NCBI GenBank assembly: GCA_047619685.1
Contig: JBLHLC010000003.1
Location: 1 to 64,000 of the forward strand
DNA length: 64,000 bases
Source: JABDJZ01 sp047619685
GTDB lineage: Bacteria > Bacteroidota > Rhodothermia > Rhodothermales > UBA10348
Reading direction: 5' to 3'
The notes below the pieces were generated by a model. That model was not told where the DNA came from. It searched no databases and saw only the letters and a list, made by a program, of their open reading frames with translations. Of this stretch, positions 62,501 through 64,000 are shown in pieces (position 1 is the stretch's first letter; every line of letters begins with the position of its first letter). The position numbers were made by a program, and so were the translations under genes.

Positions 62501-64000
62501 GGCGGTGGTAAACTCATAGGTAAGCCCTTTGCGAATCAGCATAAGGCCGCGCTCGCGGGTCCCTACCCAGATGTCGCCCTCCTTGTCCTCGAAAATGGCT
62601 GTGATAAACTCAGAGGAGACGTAACGCCCGATGACCTGGCCGTTTCTGATCAGGTGCAGGCCGGCATCGTAGGTGCCCAGCCACAGGTCACGCTCTTCCG
62701 TTTCGTGGATTGCCGTTATTTCGTTGGAGCCAAGACCATCCTCGGTTGTCAAAGACGCGTACCCAGTGTCTGTCAGACGAGCCGCCCCTTTTCTCGTCGC
62801 CATCCAGAGTCCGGACGGGCCCGAATGCAGGGCAAAGACGCCGTTATCCGGTATGTCACCTGACTCGGCGCTTCGGTGCGTTATCACTCCATCGCGATAC
62901 CGAAAGAGTCCACTTCCATAGGTACCCATCCAGACGCTTCCGTCCTTACTTTCCGCCAGTGACAGGATCATCTGACCTTCAACCCCTGGGAAGTCCGACT
63001 CTATTTGGCCCTGTCGGAGACGAGCAACACCAGCGTCAGTGCCAATCCAGACTGAACCATCGGAAGCCTCGATAGTGGACTGCACGTGGTTGGATGGGAG
63101 GCCCTCACCTTGTCCGTACGTCTTGAAACGGGTGTTCCGAATGCGGTGGAGTCCCGAGTCGGTCGCCATCCAGACGGACCCCTCCATGTCAAAGTGGATG
63201 TCCCGGACCGCGCGTGTCCTTGCGGAACCAAGTACTGGGGGCTGGCTGACTACACCGCCACCCAGACGCCAGACTCCGCTCTTTTCCGTGCCCACCCAAA
63301 CTGTACCGTTGGGGTCTGCAAGGATGGATCGAACCGCGTCCTTGGGCAAACCAGCCTCAGAACCATAGGTATGAATCCGATAACCCTGGATTCTGGCGAT
63401 TCCTCTTTCGCCCGATGCTACCCAAATGGAGCCGTCGGGCGCGATGGCCAGATCCGGAATGTAGGTATGGTCGAGAGCGCCTGTCGCCAGGAACGACGTC
63501 ACGACCCCTTTACCATATCGGAAGAGACCATTCTCTCGCGTTCCAATCCAAATGGCCTCTGAATTGTCTCGCACGACCGACGTGACACCTCGAATTTCGG
63601 CACCGCCAACGTTCGTCACCACAGACTCGTCAACATTGAGGCGGACCAGCGTGCTGTCGCCCAGCCCGAGGAGGAGACTTCCTGGTCCGTCGGAGACGAT
63701 CGACGCTATCGACGAGGCGTTCAGGCCGGGTAAATCGAATTGTGCCAGGACGCCGTCAAAATACCGCAGCAGCCCGCCACTCCGCGTTCCAGCCCACAAA
63801 ACACCATCTTCGTCTTCGTAGATCGAGAAGATGGCGTTACTTGAAATATCCGAGTTTGACTTGTCAAACACGTCAAAGTCGTAGCCGTCGAATCTGACCA
63901 AGCCCTCTTGGGTACCGAGCCACAGGTATCCGTCCCGCGTCTGCGTTACAAGGTCAACCGCCGTCAAGGGGAGGCCGTCCTCCGTTGTCCAGATGTCCAA
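59555..64000 (-). CDS. Hybrid sensor histidine kinase with reg_prop/Y_Y_Y sensor and two kinase modules (5' cut by window edge)
   Basis: At least 1481 residues; the gene runs off the right edge, so the signal peptide and first codons are missing. Residues 1-600 carry about 14 two-component propeller repeats (forms such as GSVWIGTDAGVARL and DGYLWLGTQEGLVRF), then a Y_Y_Y-type beta domain (YEFRLEGYDGGWERLAPGAG), one membrane helix (about 710-730), a coiled coil, and a HisKA with His810 (NISHEFRTPL) plus HATPase (NLLSNAVKFTP, GTGIGLALV). A receiver follows with Asp1134 (SDVMMPKMNG), then a second HisKA with His1240 (ASHDMKNPLT) and HATPase (NLVSNAIKYSP, STGLGLSIV). No DNA-binding domain follows. 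It probably senses a periplasmic ligand, as HTCS-type propeller sensors do. Confidence 0.9.
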   Translation of the reverse strand: MDIWTTEDGLPLTAVDLVTQTRDGYLWLGTQEGLVRFDGYDFDVFDKSNSDISSNAIFSIYEDEDGVLWAGTRSGGLLRYFDGVLAQFDLPGLNASSIASIVSDGPGSLLLGLGDSTLVRLNVDESVVTNVGGAEIRGVTSVVRDNSEAIWIGTRENGLFRYGKGVVTSFLATGALDHTYIPDLAIAPDGSIWVASGERGIARIQGYRIHTYGSEAGLPKDAVRSILADPNGTVWVGTEKSGVWRLGGGVVSQPPVLGSARTRAVRDIHFDMEGSVWMATDSGLHRIRNTRFKTYGQGEGLPSNHVQSTIEASDGSVWIGTDAGVARLRQGQIESDFPGVEGQMILSLAESKDGSVWMGTYGSGLFRYRDGVITHRSAESGDIPDNGVFALHSGPSGLWMATRKGAARLTDTGYASLTTEDGLGSNEITAIHETEERDLWLGTYDAGLHLIRNGQVIGRYVSSEFITAIFEDKEGDIWVGTRERGLMLIRKGLTYEFTTAQGLSSDNVLTILEDEDGGIWVTSNIGASRIEKSALLDIAHGRLDRLTPELFTGADGLRSSEFNGGTQPAGWIGSEGRLWLANVAGLVSVNPYQKNGVAPNIVIERFISDSYAGTASTTAVLDAGSKRFEVDFTAPTFLSPLKTSYEFRLEGYDGGWERLAPGAGRTAHYTNLAPGKYTFRVRAQNGDGVWSQQEATLSFELMPFYWQTTWFKVLCPLTILAIFGMAYKGRMDSMRARAAELESQVNERTKDLRLAMQQTEEALTQTEQARQEAEAQREFAETSREVIEKQADQLRDMDRIKTRFFHNISHEFRTPLTLNIGPMENALLGDYGKLTPVLRRQLEVMLRNSRRLLRLINQLLDLSKLESGRMSLKVMEGSLADLVEGIVFSFTPFAEKKELDLTFETTSTTEEFLFDPLGLEKVFFNLLSNAVKFTPDGGSIAVSMEDAVIQKEGQEISAIAIRIRDSGQGIPDSDLQHIFDRFHQVDGAVSKVQEGTGIGLALVKELVELHGGSIVVESVIGEGAEFRVILPTDPCLLGEHEVIVDGYATEPAGRGPMVEMAVFEDVVDGSAKGDEPLTTVSAEAPVVLVVDDSADIREYIAECLQPRYNVVKAIDGQNGFELAQVIRPNLIVSDVMMPKMNGFQLCKAVRGDENIAHIPIVLVTSKASNEDKIEGLEAGADDYVAKPFSARELLARVGNLIRVQDQKNSLERLNTDLLSSNAALRQASEMKSQLLSIASHDMKNPLTAIREFARILREESDQTHQLELLDMIFDSSNDMLSLISQLLDSAALEGGSMHVTRTLTDMVDLAERVVERNVRIADRKGQVIHTTMGDPQACSVPVDGERLREAMDNLVSNAIKYSPLQSSIYVSVKRRTNDVIFSVRDEGPGLTAEDQEKIFGKFQKLSARPTGGETSTGLGLSIVKQVVELHGGRVTADCAETKGSIFTFAIPDVGQATPKDRPPVERTRETDRMGSSLSAED

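Noticed and set aside
1..64000. tRNA, rRNA, CRISPR array, insertion sequence, prophage or integron
   Set aside because: No cloverleaf, no regularly spaced repeats, no transposase or integrase motif and no long inverted repeats were recognised while reading the window.

Overview
The window (GC-rich, densely coded, no tRNA, rRNA, CRISPR array or insertion sequence seen) looks like a core chromosomal segment of a Bacteroidota-related bacterium of the Rhodothermota type (Rhodothermus/Salinibacter relatives). The reasons are the type IX secretion translocon SprA together with several cargo proteins carrying type A C-terminal sorting domains, a complete alternative complex III (ActABCDEF) followed by a caa3 oxidase whose subunit I has the A2-type YSHPAVY motif, and high GC. 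This placement is inference from gene content.

Layout. 1-3413 (+): 3' end of dnaX, then ybaB, recR and a fused two-domain ABC permease. 3449-4645 (-): a phosphofructokinase with pyrophosphate-type residues. 4799-15051 (+): a saccharopine/lysine dehydrogenase-like enzyme, a 354-bp leader, sprA, and lipB overlapping its stop. 15161-18970: small housekeeping and unknown genes (DUF423, ybeY, hpf, metF, a degenerate nucleosidase-like protein). 19029-31962 (-): the respiratory locus, read actA-B-C-D-E-F, small membrane protein, SCO, coxB, coxA, coxC, ctaF. 32058-33443 (-): MATE exporter, divergent from 33486-41377 (+): a glycosyltransferase fusion, accA, a thioesterase, nadC, a polyprenyl-phosphate sugar transferase and an ABC-F ATPase. 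41438-50067: a secreted seven-bladed FG-GAP propeller, msrAB, and three paralogous secreted gluzincin-like proteases with sorting domains, with one lipoprotein between. 50128-51633 (-): a DUF2726-DUF2752-TM2 operon. 51779-52132 (+): a 7Fe-type ferredoxin. 52140-57385 (-): metK followed by an overlapping large secreted fungalysin-like protease. 57596-59144 (+): acpP-fabF. 59175-59468 (-): DciA-like. 59555-64000 (-): a giant hybrid sensor kinase, open at the right edge.

How the parts work together. ActABCDEF should oxidise menaquinol and pass electrons through cytochromes to the caa3 oxidase, with SCO loading CuA. SprA is the outer-membrane channel of the type IX system, and at least four proteases in this same window end in sorting domains that would use it. 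AccA, AcpP and FabF belong to fatty-acid synthesis; LipB uses octanoyl-ACP from it.

The most unusual items are: the triplicated secreted protease family; the glycosyltransferase fused to a degenerate sugar-phosphotransferase; the kinase-receiver-kinase sensor lacking a DNA-binding domain; the pyrophosphate-type PFK; a nucleosidase-like protein that has lost its catalytic Asp; an ABC-F gene without an ordinary start codon at its conserved N-terminus; and a short tandem intergenic repeat. I did not see an obvious wholly new multi-gene defence or mobile system.
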